A stretch of 64,000 nt of DNA from Hedera helix (lineage: Eukaryota; Streptophyta; Magnoliopsida; Apiales; Araliaceae). The stretch's first letter is position 1; each line of letters starts with the position of its first letter. The notes beneath the pieces were generated by a model. The model was not told the origin of the DNA. It searched no databases and saw nothing but the letters and a program-made list of their open reading frames with translations. The DNA lies in contig OX359274.1 of NCBI GenBank assembly GCA_947179155.2, positions 47,959,564 to 48,023,563 of the forward strand. Direction: 5' to 3'. The position numbers and the translations under genes were made by a program. Shown here one piece after another: positions 47,284 through 59,995 of the stretch.

Positions 47284-48324
47284 TGCTCCTCCAACTCATT
47301 AACATGAGTTAAAGGAGTGAGGGAAAAATATTAGGAAACCTAGCATTAAGGAAACACCCTTGGGTCTTCGGGTCTAGATAAGATTTTATGGTCCCTTTTA
47401 AAGAGTCCCTCGCCATATAAGGCAAAGACGAAGGATGGTACTCTAAGCACTAAATAGATGCCATCTAGAGGCGTGGTGACCCCACTTTCCAGCTTCATAT
47501 TCACGACTCTCAGGGACTAAGGCCAAAATCTCTTATAGCGGCATCTGATAGTGATCTTACAAAGACAATGCTGAAGATATGTTCATGCCCCTATCAGCCT
47601 TTTAAAAGGCGATTAGAAAAGTAGTTTATCTCCTTTTCAGGTAAGAGGTTCAGATTCTTTGTAATGATTTTTTATGTTTCTTTGTGCCGAGACTCATGAC
47701 GATAATTGTTATGGTCTATAGCTATGGCAACGGCGGCGATATGCCCCGTTGCCGTAACTCTACAAAAAAAAAGAGTATGACGATGGTATGTACCGTCATT
47801 ATAGGTATCGACACAGAGAAACAGAAGAATTTAGTTACAGGGTATCTCATGCCCCAAGACACCCTTTACATGTGAGTTTGTAAGTCCTAACCAATAAGAA
47901 GGTGACACGTCATCATGTTTGGGGGAACTTAATACACGTGAATGATCCATCAGGTACCTATAATACCAGAGGACCTTCGGATGTAATATTTAAGTTCTAA
48001 TTGCTTATTTTCTCTCTCAAAAACCTCTTGAGCCCTCCGTTGTATATTTTCAATTATCTTCCTCCACATTCTCATACTTGGGTATCCTCCGATAATTTCG
48101 GGCGTCAAAAATATTTTTGGTTTCTTCTTCTTGTAAGTCGAATCTACACCAACTTAGCTCATTATCAGAACTAGAGAATAATCACCTAACCGTAGATATA
48201 ATAATATTCACTATAATTAATATGGCAATTTTTATTTGTACCTCATTTCTATATATACGAACTCCTCTATTAGTGGTTTGGTAGGTTTGCTTATGGAAGA
48301 TTCCTAGTAGCATTTAATTTGAAA
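47284..48324. other. Unassigned, less AT-rich stretch with a dispersed repeat
   Basis: The part 47,330-48,160 has a composition unlike its surroundings and could be an LTR or other retroelement relic, but I found no bounded ends. It contains copy 2 of the dispersed repeat (47,722-47,860). No coding sequence is supported. Confidence 0.4.
47722..47860 (+). repeat. Dispersed repeat, copy 2
   Basis: It is similar to 12,665-12,815, sharing CTATGGCAACGG/CAG, AAAAAAAAAGA, TACCGTC, CGACACAGAGAAA and TCTCATGCC in the same order. Confidence 0.5.
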
Positions 48325-48668
48325 CACTAGGGCTATGTTTGTTTGTAAAATGTATACTTGGGATTGGACTATTTGTATTAATCTAAAGCTATTTTCGATT
48401 TTTTTATCCCATGATGGGGGATTAATAGTCTTTGGACTATTTTTTATCATTCTTAAGGCTATTTATAAGGGATTATATAATCTCATGATGAATTTGGAAT
48501 TAATAGTCTCTCTCATTTTAAGCTATTAAATGATTTTATGGGACTAATATTTCAACATAAAGGAATTAATAATCCCTCATTATGAGATAAAAAAATCAAA
48601 AATAACTTTAAATTAATATAAATAATTTAATTCTAAATATATATTTTATAAACAAACATATCCTAGTG
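48325..48668. mobile_element. MITE of about 340 bp, superfamily uncertain
   Basis: The left end CACTAGGGCTATGTTTGTTT and the inverted right end CACTAGGATATGTTTGTTTA are clear inverted repeats. CACTA at both tips suggests a CACTA-type MITE, but the 3-bp flanks differ. A TA target (Tc1/mariner-like) fits also. Confidence 0.6.
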
Positions 48669-50008
48669 GTATTAAACATTAAGGGGCTGACAATACAAAA
48701 AAACACCAATAGACATACAAATGGCTTGTTAAAATAATAAATTTGTGAAGTGATATACTACAAGTAAACTTTGACATTCTCTACAACCTCTTCTTTCACA
48801 AATATCAGTGCAAGTCCCACGTGCTATTCATATGTAAAATATTTTTGTAAAAATATCAAGCACATAAATAGTAAAATATTATGTAACCGGTTAATTATTC
48901 CGAGAGTACTTTTCGTTCCATTTTAGAAGAATAAATAAAAATACATAATATCTAAATACAATATTTAAATATTATATTTATTTTAACTATTAAAAAATGA
49001 GGTATGTCATTAAAATTCATATCGTGTCTCATTTTTTTAATAATTAAGATAAATATAATATTTAATTTTATATTTAAATATTGTGTAACGCAAACTTATC
49101 CAAGTTAGAATTAAATTTTCTTGTTCTTTTAAAATGGGTGCGATTGCAAACAAAGGAATTTTCGTGTACAAATGCGTATAACATGTGCAATTCTTCTTCA
49201 TCCAATTTCCATTTTACTCGTCTTTGCTGTAGAACATATTGAGTCGTCCAATGGGGCTTTGTGCTCACATGTTTGAGCTTTTGTTGTTTCAGAAACCGGA
49301 CCGGGCTGCCTCATGACATTTACTATTCTTGACATTGGCCGATTTAGTGTATATTGAAGTAGCTATTTCGCGTGAAGCCAGTAAGCCACGCACCTCAAGA
49401 TGGCACAGGGAAAAAATTATTATGAGTTTATTAGAGTCTTACTATATATAACATATAACGATAAATTTATATTAATATATATAATTATATGAGATAGGTA
49501 AAAAATTTAAAAATAGTCACACATTATCATTTTATTTTCTCTCGAAAAGAAATTAAAAAAAAATACTCACACATTATTATTTTATATTCTCTCATCGAGT
49601 TTTACGTTAGTTACAATTTAATTTTATTATTATTATTTATCGATACGTGTATCATTTTTTAAAATCAAAATACCAGTCCTCCCACAGTATTGTGGGGGTA
49701 GTGATTGGGTGCATAAGAACAAAGATGAGTCGTTGACAATAGATTAAAATGAGTATTAAAATATTAAAATTTATATTTAATGCTTGGAGATATAAAAATT
49801 AAATAATCAATTCATCGTTGGAATTTACAATGACAAATAAAAAAGGGCAATTTTTTTTATAAAGAATGGAGAGAGTATTACCTATTTAAAATTTATTAGA
49901 AAAATGAAAGAGAAAAAGAAAAATATTAAATTATTTGAAAGAATGAGAGAAAAACAAAATTGTAATGGAAAACTATGTAATTAATATTTCATTAAATCTA
50001 CAAAAGGA

Positions 50009-50044
<36 letters not shown>
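48669..50044. other. Spacer with a family 2 MITE
   Basis: A family 2 palindromic MITE lies at 48,925-49,103 (inverted right end GGATAAGTTTGCGTTACACA). The ORF at 49,074 on the minus strand starts inside it and is not credible. A TA run lies at 50,016-50,046. No gene is seen. Confidence 0.45.
48925..49103. mobile_element. Palindromic MITE, family 2, copy 4
   Basis: The arm ATTTAAATATTATATTTA..TTAACTATTAAAAAATGAG is inverted as CTCATTTTTTTAATAATTAA..ATATAATATTTAA, and the right tip is TTGGATAAGTTTGCG inverted. Confidence 0.5.
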
Positions 50045-50048
<4 letters not shown>

Positions 50049-50172
50049 GATTTTATTTTTAAGAGGCAAAAAATGCGTTTGGGCTATCTTCCCCATTTTA
50101 CAATTCAGAAAATGAATTAAACATAAGGAATACACAAAACGCAATTTTTGCCTATTAAAAATAAAATCATTT
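50045..50172. repeat. Near-perfect 38-bp inverted repeat (hairpin)
   Basis: The arm AAATGATTTTATTTTTAA..GGCAAAAA.TGCGTTT (50,045-50,082) is inverted at 50,135-50,172 with about three mismatches; the loop is about 52 bp. It may be a small MITE or a hairpin RNA gene; there is no way to tell from sequence alone. Confidence 0.65.
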
Positions 50173-50938
50173 GCCAATCTCTAATGGGTAGTTTACAGGG
50201 ATAGCTTAGCTTAAGTTCAACTTTCTTACTTGCAGTCATTTAGTTGGTGTTTTATCATTCATAGTCTCAAAGCAAATTTGATTGGGGTTGAAGCTCAACT
50301 GCAAATTCTAAAGTCATTTGAAATGATGTTGGATGATTACCTATTAATTAATTAGTTCACTTATTTTAAACTATTTTTTGTATTAAAAAAAAACAAAATT
50401 ATAAATAAAAACAAATTATTTATTTTATTTAAAAAAAATTAATTTATTTTTTTTAAAATTAATTTATTCTTTAAACAAAATTTCAAAAAAAAAAGAAGGT
50501 ATACTTCAATGCCAATATGAATGGGGTTGAACCCAAAAGTAAGATTCAATTTTTTTCCATGCTTCAAAGCCAATCAAAACGACGTTCAGTTTTTTTTTTA
50601 AATGCTCATTCAACGCCCAAATTTATAATTTTTATTTTTTTAAAACGAATTGTTTATTTTTTTAAAAAAAATCTTTTTTTTTAAAAACAAATTTATTCTT
50701 TAAATAAATTTTAAAAAAAAGGACACACTCCAATGTCGATCCGAATGCCATTGAAAGTCATTTTTCTAGTTAATTTAAAAAAAAAAGAATAAAAAAGTAA
50801 TACATGATAGATGTAACTGGATGCATGTTGTTTACCCAACGCATATGACCTCACAACCCTTTCATAAATATAAAAAAATTGAAATACTTAAAAAGTTTCA
50901 TAAACATTAAAACATATATACTTATAAACCAAATGAAT
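50173..50938. other. A/T-rich spacer with a local duplication
   Basis: The block with TTTAAAAAAAATTAATTTAT, TTTAAACAAA and CTTCAATGCCAATATGAATG (50,400-50,530) recurs in diverged form at 50,630-50,760. Confidence 0.45.
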
Positions 50939-52447
50939 TCTAACGACCCCAAATCCGGGTTCCTTTAACCCTAGACTTGGTACGTCACGATACATCATCT
51001 TCATACACGTTCTATAACTAATGCGGAATATATAAACATAAATTGTTTATTCTACAACATTTCCCAAGGTTTCTAACCTTAACTTACATATATACCTTTA
51101 GATTCATAAAAAGGTTTACAAAATTACTTACATCATATAACAATTTAGTTATAATGCATAACACTATAATCTTGTCTGTTGCTTCTGTCTCCGTCTCTCC
51201 TTGGACATTCGTATTATTCTGAAATTTGTTATCATGATATAGCAAGAGTGAGCAACGACTTTGCTCAGCAAGTTTAAATACGATAACGATATATCATGAT
51301 TGAAAGAAAGAATAAGCTTTTGAATTTTCAACAATATAATAATTGTGAAAGAGTACGAGTCATAATTTCAATAATTGAATGACTAAATTAATTAATTTTG
51401 AGTGTCAATAATGACCATGAACAAATTTAACTGAACCTTATGGTAATGAAGGTGATCAGCCTTTCATACCTGATGAACACATGCAACAAGCACTAAGTGC
51501 GAATCAATAATTTAAAGATGTGGAATAATTATACAGAATTAAACCATAGCATGCTTGAAACATACTAACTTGAGTTTGAGTTAGAAACTTGAACAATAAA
51601 ATAATATATCCTGCTCGAATATAAATTGAGTAGGGTTTAGGAAACTTGTCTGTCTGCTCAGGTACAATAAATGTCTAGCTTTAACTAACTGGCTTTGAAA
51701 GACCTAACATTAATAAAGTTGGTCTAATAATTAGTACGGCGTATTTGTACAACTATACGCTCACTAAGGAACTTATCTACCACACATAAGTATTAACACA
51801 TAATTTACATCAGTCAAAACGATATTATTAACTTTATAAACTCTCAATCAAATTAGTTTAATAATTTAATAATTTAGAAAATAATTTTCTCAAGTGTTAA
51901 ACACTTATTAAACTATTAAACAATTTATTATAATTGTTTAAACAAAAGAGTTAAAAGACATTTTCTTTATTTCATTTAATTACTATTTAACATTAATTAA
52001 ATAGTAAGTAATTAAATACCTTTAGTTATTATTTAATAATAAATAATACCTTACAAGATTTATTTATTATTTAAAGTTAATCAAATAATAAATAATTATA
52101 TTATATTAAAAATAATCAAATATCTTTAGTTATTATTTAATAATAAATAATAACTAACTAACTAGATTCATTTATTATTTAAAGTTAATTAAATAATAAA
52201 TAATAAAATTATATAGTAAATACTCAAATATCATTAGTTATTATTACATAATAACTAACTGAATTTATTTATTATTTAAAGTTAATCAAATAACAAATAA
52301 TTAAATACTCAATCTTAGTTGTCTTTAATTATTATTTAATAGTAATTAAATAATAATTAATTAATTTATCATCCTTGTTTATTATTTAATATTAATTAAA
52401 TAATAAACAATTAGTTTAATCATAAATTCAGAAGATATAATATTAAT

Positions 52448-52665
52448 CTAACTAGATTAATATTTAACATTTAAATATTAATCCTAAATACTTATTATAT
52501 TTGAAAAATATAATATTAAACTAACTAGATTAATATTTACAACATTTAAATATTAATCCTAAATACTTATTATATTTGACAAATATAATATTAAACTAAC
52601 TAGATTAATATTTACAACATTTAAATATTAATCCTAAATACTTATTATATTTGGAAAATATAATT
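52448..52665. repeat. Three-copy tandem repeat, about 74 bp, in LTR A
   Basis: CTAACTAGATTAATATTTA starts at 52,448, 52,521 and 52,596. It is present once only in LTR B, so it expanded in A. Confidence 0.75.
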
Positions 52666-52789
52666 TTCAATACCTAAATATCATTTTTGTATTATTAATA
52701 TATTTTTTATAATTTTAAATTAATTTTTAAACATTTAAATTATCCAGAATGGCAAAATCGTAAATAAACTGAAAAACCGGACGGAGGGG

Positions 52790-52990
52790 CAAACCCGTAA
52801 TTTCGCCAAAATCTGTATCCCGCGCATTGCGCGCTGACAAATTCTAATGTTCCAAAACGGTGTCGTTTTAAGGCACCGTAGCTGGCTTCCGCGCCTTGCG
52901 CGCGGATGAAATTTTTATTCGCCAAAACGACGTCGTTTTGGCTCCGTGTCCGACAGTTATAATTGCTTGCGCGCATTGCGCGGTAACCCT
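52790..52990. repeat. GC-rich island with a 22-bp palindrome, LTR A
   Basis: A perfect 22-bp palindrome centred on ACGACGTCGT lies at 52,921-52,942. It is surrounded by GCGCATTGCGCG-type repeats and AAAACGGTGTCGTTTT. The rest of the LTR is very AT-rich. Confidence 0.8.
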
Positions 52991-53916
52991 CTTTTTTTTT
53001 CTCTTTCAGCAGATCATGAACAGTGGCTACTTTAATACACAACTTAATAAAATTTATACCTTCAAGAAATCTTTAAGTCCTCAATAAAAATCCAAAAAAA
53101 TTATCCAACACTTAATATCAATTTATAACATGAAAATATAATTTTTCATGATTTAATATTAAAAATTTTTATAAAAATTTTTACATCACATAAACTACCA
53201 CAAATCATAACTTTTTGTGTATAACTCCATTTTGAGTGATTCAAACTTTATTTTTCTCATGATTTAATGTTCTATAATATTAAAACATTAAATCTAAAAT
53301 TTATAAGAATATTTTTGGGTCATTAGTTTGAGACTTGATTTAACACCACCAAACTCATATTTTTAGCATATAAATTATACCAAAATACAAACCAAGCATA
53401 TTAAACTCAAGCATGGCATAAATATTTCTACTATATATTATTAACTACATTAATATATTTATACACACATGTTGGTTTTGTAATGACCACGAATTTCATT
53501 AGTCATTGTAAATATACTTAATAAATATTTAGCAATGAATTTAAATTTTTCTCATTAATTAATTGTGCATTAGATAATTAAATAAATGTACTTATGTGCT
53601 TGTATATTTATTTAAAGAATTAAATCAAAGTGTATAATTAATTAAAGCAAATCTAATTGGATTATATTTTAAATTCAAATGAGTTGATAAACTAGGTTAA
53701 AGATATTAACCTAGTAGCCCATGTAATTAATTTAATTACTAGCCCATGTAATTAATTAAACAAGCCCAATGCTTGATTTAATTAAATGTAGCATAGTTAT
53801 TTAAATGCTAGCCCAATGTGGTATTTAAATTGAGCCCAAACAATTTAATTAAATGAGCCCAATAGAAGTTATTCCCAAGCCCAATGTGAAGTCCATTAAG
53901 GGTCAAACTTTGGTCA

Positions 53917-53919
<3 letters not shown>

Positions 53920-53953
<34 letters not shown>
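53920..53953. repeat. TA microsatellite in LTR C
   Basis: TA repeats with single G interruptions lie just before the insertion site of LTR B. Confidence 0.85.
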
Positions 53954-54045
53954 GATGTATATATGCACATTTTTGCATTAAAAATAAAGGAAAAATGGCT
54001 TGGATAATCCAATTTGCTGAATTCTTGGGGGCCCCACATGGATAA

Positions 54046-57000
54046 TGTGACGCCCCCAAATTCGGGTTACAAATACCCGGATCCGGTCATCACGATCCAA
54101 TACAAACATTCACCTCTAAACAACATACAATAACTAAATGCGGAATAATAAACATATGTTGTTCATTCAAAAGGTGTTACTAGTCCCAAGATACGATAAC
54201 CTTACAAAAAGTACACAAATACCCTTAATAAAGTACTTAGGGTTTATATTACATAACAGTTAATTTAAATTAACTACAGGACTGCAATCTCGAAGTCTAT
54301 TACTTCATCTTTCCTTTACCCTTGTTCTTTCCCGAAGTCTCGGGTTGCACTGCAATAAGGTTTCATGATATAGCAAGAGTGAGCAACTAGTTTGCTCAAC
54401 AAGTTTAAATAACAACAAGGAACAATATATCATGAATGAAAGGGAATAGCTGAACAATTCAATAATGTGAATAACATAAGCAGGAATAATAAGTTGCTTT
54501 TAAAATTAGGATAGTCAAATAGACTATGAACTATAAATATCCACTGTAGTCAATAGCAGGTTGACTCAATGGTTACTACCAGAAATATGTACCCGAGGGG
54601 ATCAGCCTCAGTACAATATGTGTATGCATAACATTTAATTTCCGTATTTTTGTACCTAATATTAGATACAGGGTACTCCCCTATAATAAAGGGGTGTTCA
54701 TAATAGTCTAAGAATCCGCATCTTCAATGATTTGGATAGCTTTTAAAATCTTTAACATAAATGTCTAGCCGAACAATGACTTAGACTTACTGTGAACAGT
54801 TCTTTAAAGAATAGAACAATAATTAAGTACAAGTCAATGACTGTACAATCTCAAGTGCAACAAGTGCGAATAACAATAATATCGATGTGGAATAATTGTA
54901 AAGTAATTAAACCACTCAAAGCATGCTTGGAAATAACAGTTCAAGCTTAGATAAATAATTTGCTCAATGAAATGAGTTTAGAGATAAGGAACTTGCCTGC
55001 TGCTCAGCTACAATATATGTCTAGCTTTAACTAACTGGCTTTGAAAAGACCTAACATTAATAAAGTTGGTCTAATGATTAGTACGGCGTATTTACACAAC
55101 TACACGCTTACTAAGGTACTTATTTATCATATAAGCACTAACACATAATCTACATTAGTCAAAACAATATTATTAACCTTATAGACCCTTAATCATTTTA
55201 GGTTAATAATTTAATAAGTTAGAAAATATTTTTCTTAAGTGTTGGACACTTATTAAACCCTTAAACAACTTATTACAATTGTTTAATTAAAGCATAATTA
55301 AGTTCAATTTATTTTATTAACTCGATCTCTATTTAATTACTATTTAATCTTGATTAAATAGAAATTAATTAATTAACTCTAGTTATTATTTAAAATAAAT
55401 AATAACTAATTGTACTTATATATTATTTAATAATAATTAAGTAATAAATAATTATTGATTCATTTTAACCTTCTTTAATTTAATATTAATCAACTAATAG
55501 TTAACTAAGTTAATTAACCTTACCTATTATTTAATTTAAGGAAATTAAATAATAGTTTACTCATTTTAATCCTCTTTAGTTATTATTTAATGTCAATTAA
55601 ATAATAATAAATAATTATTTAATTAATTTTAATTATTATTTAAGGTTAAATAATAATCAAATCATTCTTATTTATTATTTAAATTAAATAATAAATTATT
55701 AATCTAATAACTTAATTTTCATTAATCGTTATTTAATGCTAATTAAATAATAATTAATTACTTAATTATCCTTATTTATTATTTAATAATATTTAAATAA
55801 TAAATAATTACTTTACAAATTTTATCTCTCTTTAATTATTAGTTAATAGGAATTAAATAATAATTTGCTAATTTATTACCTTTATTTATTATTAACATTT
55901 TACATAATAAATAACTAATAAATTTATTTAACTTAACCATGATTTAGCTAAGTAGATTAATATTTAAAATATTTAAATATTAAACTTAATTAAAAATATA
56001 CTCCCAATATCATTTTTGTATTATTATTATTTTTGTTATAATTTTAAATTAGTTTTTTAAATATTTAAATTAATTAAATTAAACCCGAATGGCATTTCTG
56101 TAATTAAGTTGAAAACTGAACCGAGGGCAAAATCGTAATTTCGCCGAGAAAAAAACACGGAGGGGCATTTTGGTAAATTCGCGGAAATGTCTTCCGCGCA
56201 TGGCGCGCGTAATAAACTGAACGGCCCAAAACGGTGCCGTTTTGACATCCATTCTGCTGGCTTCCGCGCGAATGCGCGGAGTAGTTTATTTTCTTGTGCC
56301 AAACGACGTCGTTTGGCTCCGCGTCTGGCGTGAACAGTGGTTCGCGCATTGCGCGGCAGTGTTATTTTTTTTTGTTCCGGCAGAGTGTGAACAGTGTCCG
56401 GCAATACCCATTTTAAATAAAAATATACCAATAAGTAAGCTTTAAATCATCAATAAAAATCCAAAAAAATTACCAATCACCTTATATTAATTTATAACAT
56501 GAAAAATAAATTTTTCATGATTTAATATCATTATTTTCTTATAAAAAATTTTACATCACATAAACTACTATAAATCATAACTTTTTGTGTATAACTCCAT
56601 TTTGAGTGATTCAAACTTTGTTTTTCTCATGATTTAATGTTCTATAATATTAGAACATCAAACCTAAGTTTTATAAAAATATTTTTGGACATAAATTCCA
56701 AAACTTGTTTACACACTATTAAACACATATTTTAGCGTATAAAATATACCAAAATACAAACCAAACCTATTAAACTCAAGCATGGCATAAATATTACAAC
56801 TACACATTAATAACTATATTAACATGTTTATACTAACATGATGATTTATTTAATTTAAAAACAAAACTTTATTTAAAATAATCATTACCTTGATTTAATG
56901 GCTATTCTTCTTTTTCTTCCAAAATAGGTGGTGAATCTTGAAGACATAAACCAAGAAATCCTTCTCTTGATAATTTTGCTCTCAAAATATTTTTCTACAC

Positions 57001-57938
57001 TCTCAAATGCTCTCTAGCTCTCTCTTTTGGACTTTGAGAAAATAATGAAATAAGTTTTACCAATTTCAAGTATACTTGCAAAATTATTAGATACACATAA
57101 TATATCTAATAATTTTGCCCATGCCCCTAAATGACAACTTACACATGGAATGGGTTAAATGACTTAGTTGGTGAAAAGAGGAATGGTGTCCATGTACCAA
57201 AAAATAAAACAAGCAACCTTAATTTAATTAAATGAAAAATAAAAGAAAATAAAACAACTCATTTTCTCTCTCCTTGTACTCTCGGCTGATAGCATCTTTT
57301 TGTCCCAAATTTAATGTCACATTTCTTACTTTTTAATAATTAATAGTTTAATTAAGTATTTTTTCAAGTGGGCCAATCATTGGGCTTTAATTTAAAATAC
57401 CAATTGGGCTTCTATTAAATTGTTTGGGCTACTAAATTGTCAAATTTTATTATTCTACACTTGGGCTACTAATTGACCCATGTTGGGCTAATTTAATAAT
57501 TTATACATTAATTATTCAATCCATGATTAAATAAATAATTAGATTGAATAAATAATTAAATATTCTAACCCATAAGTATTAAATTACTAAATGGACTAAT
57601 AAATATTATTATTAATATTTCACATTATTTACATTAATTAATAATCATATCAATTAATTTATTATATTTAATTAACTCATTATATTCAATTTAATTGAAT
57701 ATTTAATTAATAGGAAACTTATCAATTATTTTGATATTAAAACTTTAGGGTTTGTTCACTAATTTAAATAACATATTAGTGACCCCCTTTAATTAATTTT
57801 AGTAATTAATTACATAATCATTTAATCACATAATTAATTAATCACATAAAACGATTTAAATAATCTCGTAAAACTAACTCGTCGGAAATTAAATTAATAA
57901 TTTAATTAATAATGACGTGGAAATTCCAGGACATTACA
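54046..57938 (-). repeat. LTR B: nested solo LTR (3,893 bp) with target duplication GATAA
   Basis: On the plus strand it begins TGTGACGCCCCC and ends GGACATTACA, that is, a complete TG..CA LTR on the minus strand. GATAA flanks it on both sides (54,041-54,045 and 57,939-57,943), the 5-bp target duplication of LTR-element integration. There is no internal region, so it is a solo LTR left by LTR-LTR recombination. Its ends and landmarks match LTR C and A. Confidence 0.92.
56150..56360. repeat. GC-rich island with a 20-bp palindrome, LTR B
   Basis: GCCAAACGACGTCGTTTGGC at 56,298-56,317 is a perfect palindrome. Nearby are CAAAACGGTGCCGTTTTG (nearly palindromic) and several CTTCCGCGC / TGCGCG motifs. 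The matching island in LTR A is at 52,790-52,990. Confidence 0.85.
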
Positions 57939-58113
57939 GATAACTTGACTTCTTAGATTGCTTGGAAATCCATCCATGTCATATAGTGGTTGAACAACCC
58001 TAGTCATTCCATGAGTCAATCAAATGGTCATTCAATCAAATAGTAAGCATGATTAGCAATTAAATTGACTAACATGGGTGAATTAGTGAGTTAATGGTGT
58101 GTTAGTGGTTGGC

Positions 58114-58120
58114 TATAAAA
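58114..58120 (+). promoter_or_regulatory. TATA box of LTR C
   Basis: TATAAAA in GGCTATAAAAG, followed about 30 bp later by a leader-like stretch with GAGAGAGAGCATTTGAGAGC. It is the likely promoter of element C. Confidence 0.6.
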
Positions 58121-58879
58121 GAAACACTCCACACTTGTTTAATGTTTGTTAGTTCATTTGAAGTTGCTAGAAAGAAAAAGAGAGAGAGCATTTGAGAGCA
58201 AAACACCTAAGTGTTGAGAGAAAAAGCTAAGGAAGGTCTTGGTGGATGTCCTCAAGCTACACAACTTACTTTGGTAGAAGGAGAAGAAGAGCATCCAAGA
58301 CCTCAAGATTTAAAAGTGCTCTCAACTTCATCTTATTTCATTTTTGTAGTCTAGAAAGCTTTTGATCGGTTAAAATTAATTTTTAACCGATCAAAACTCG
58401 TTTTGATGATCTAGAAGTATTTAACTATGTAATATATGTATATTCATAGATCTATGTGTTTATAAAATGTTTTGGTATGTTAGAAATACATAAAAATGGT
58501 AGAAAAGTTCATAACACAATTTTACCGGTAAACCCTAACTATGCATGCTAGGTTTATGGTTGTATTTTGAAATGTACAAATTGGAAAGTGGATTTTTATG
58601 GCTAGAAAGCTAGATCTATGAGTTTTAAAGATAAAACCTTTTTGAACTTTTCAAAAATAATGAATAACAAAGAAGTTATGGCTTTTACCGCAAAGGATGT
58701 TGATTTTAAAACCCTATGTTGCATTGTGAGCCATTTTGAGTCTAGTTACGTTTGGAATTTGGATTTGTGGTCTAAAGAGAAATTGTAGAGGGGGAAATTC
58801 TAATGAGAATGGACTCAAGAATCACCCCAAAATGTTTTCGTATGAAGAAGTTATGGCTGTTGGAGCGTCGGAGGGTCGA

Positions 58880-59010
58880 ACAGTCAAACAGTTGACTTTC
58901 GGATAAAACGGCTGACGCAGCCGCGTCAGGAGTGACGCAGCTGCGTCAGAACAATCTGCTAAGCAGATTTTTGGTGCTCCGGGTCGGGTCGGGTCGGTCC
59001 GGGTCGAGTT
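58880..59010 (+). repeat. GC-rich island with palindromes, LTR C
   Basis: CTGACGCAGCCGCGTCAG (58,912-58,929, near-palindrome) and TGACGCAGCTGCGTCA (58,933-58,948, perfect) stand side by side. They are followed by CTGCTAAGCAG and a GGGTCGGGTCGG run. The position corresponds to the islands of LTRs A and B but the palindrome sequence differs. Confidence 0.8.
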
Positions 59011-59154
59011 TACTTTGAAAAATTAAGTTGAAATAGGTGTAAAATGAATATATTTGGGTATTAAACAAATTTATATGGAGTCTATTTGTAAATCAATGCT
59101 ATCTAAATGTTTAAATTAAATACTAAGGTTAACCCAATTTAAAAGTTAACTTTT

Positions 59155-59995
59155 GGTATTATTTAAAGAGTATTAAAATATTACTACACGGTTAATAATA
59201 TTAATAAGTAATCAAATATTATGAAATGATTGATAATATTAGTAAGAGATTAAAATATTATTAAATGAGTAATAATATTAATAAGTCAATAAAATATTAT
59301 TAAATAAATAATAATATTAGTAAATGAATAAAATATTATTTAATGATTAATAATATTAGATAATGAATAAAATATTATTAAATGATTAATAATATTAGAT
59401 AATAAATAAAATATTACTAAATGATTAATAATATTAGATAATGATTTAAAATATTATTAGATGATTAATAATATTAATAAGATAATAAAATATTATTAAA
59501 TGATTAATAATATTGGATATTAAATAAAATATTATTAAATAATTAATAATATTAGATAATGTTTAAAATATTATTAAATGGTTAATAATATTAATGAGGT
59601 AATAAAATATTATTAAATGATTAATAATATTAGATAATTAATAAAATATTATTAAATAATTAATAATATTAGATAATGATTTAAAATGTTATTAAATAGT
59701 TAATAATATTAAATAATAAATAAAATATTATTAAAGGATTAATAATATTATGAGGTGAATAAAATATTATTAAATGATTAATAATATTATAAGGATGATA
59801 AAATATTATTAAATAATTAATAATATTATAAGGACAATAAAATGTTATTAATGGATTAATAATGTTAAGTGATTGATAAAATATTATTAAAAGATTAATA
59901 ATATTAGAAGACTAATAATGTATTATTAAACGATTAATAATACTACAAGACTAATAAAATATTATTAAATTGTTAATAATATTATATAAGTGTAT
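59155..59995 (+). repeat. AT-rich minisatellite in LTR C
   Basis: About 20 degenerate units of roughly 40 bp of the type AAATATTATTAAATGATTAA plus TAATATTAGATAATGAAT. The equivalent minus-strand DNA in LTR A (51,930-52,400) and LTR B (55,270-55,930) has similar but differently arranged units. Confidence 0.85.

Larger units (their letters stand above)
50939..53478 (-). repeat. LTR A: interrupted long LTR of a Ty3/gypsy family
   Basis: On the minus strand it ends at about 50,939 with ..CCCGGATTTGGGGTCGTTA and runs parallel to LTR B through all landmarks (TCTAGCTTTAACTAACTGGC, TAGTACGGCGTA, the GCGCGC island, the CAAGCATGGCATAAATATT segment). It breaks off at 53,478, where element C begins; the rest should lie beyond C, outside the window. 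It is more diverged than B or C and so is probably the oldest layer. Confidence 0.8.

Noticed and set aside
52740..53042. ORFs in the GC island of LTR A (and at 56,057-56,445 in LTR B)
   Set aside because: They are open only because the island is GC-rich; the frames are not kept between A and B.
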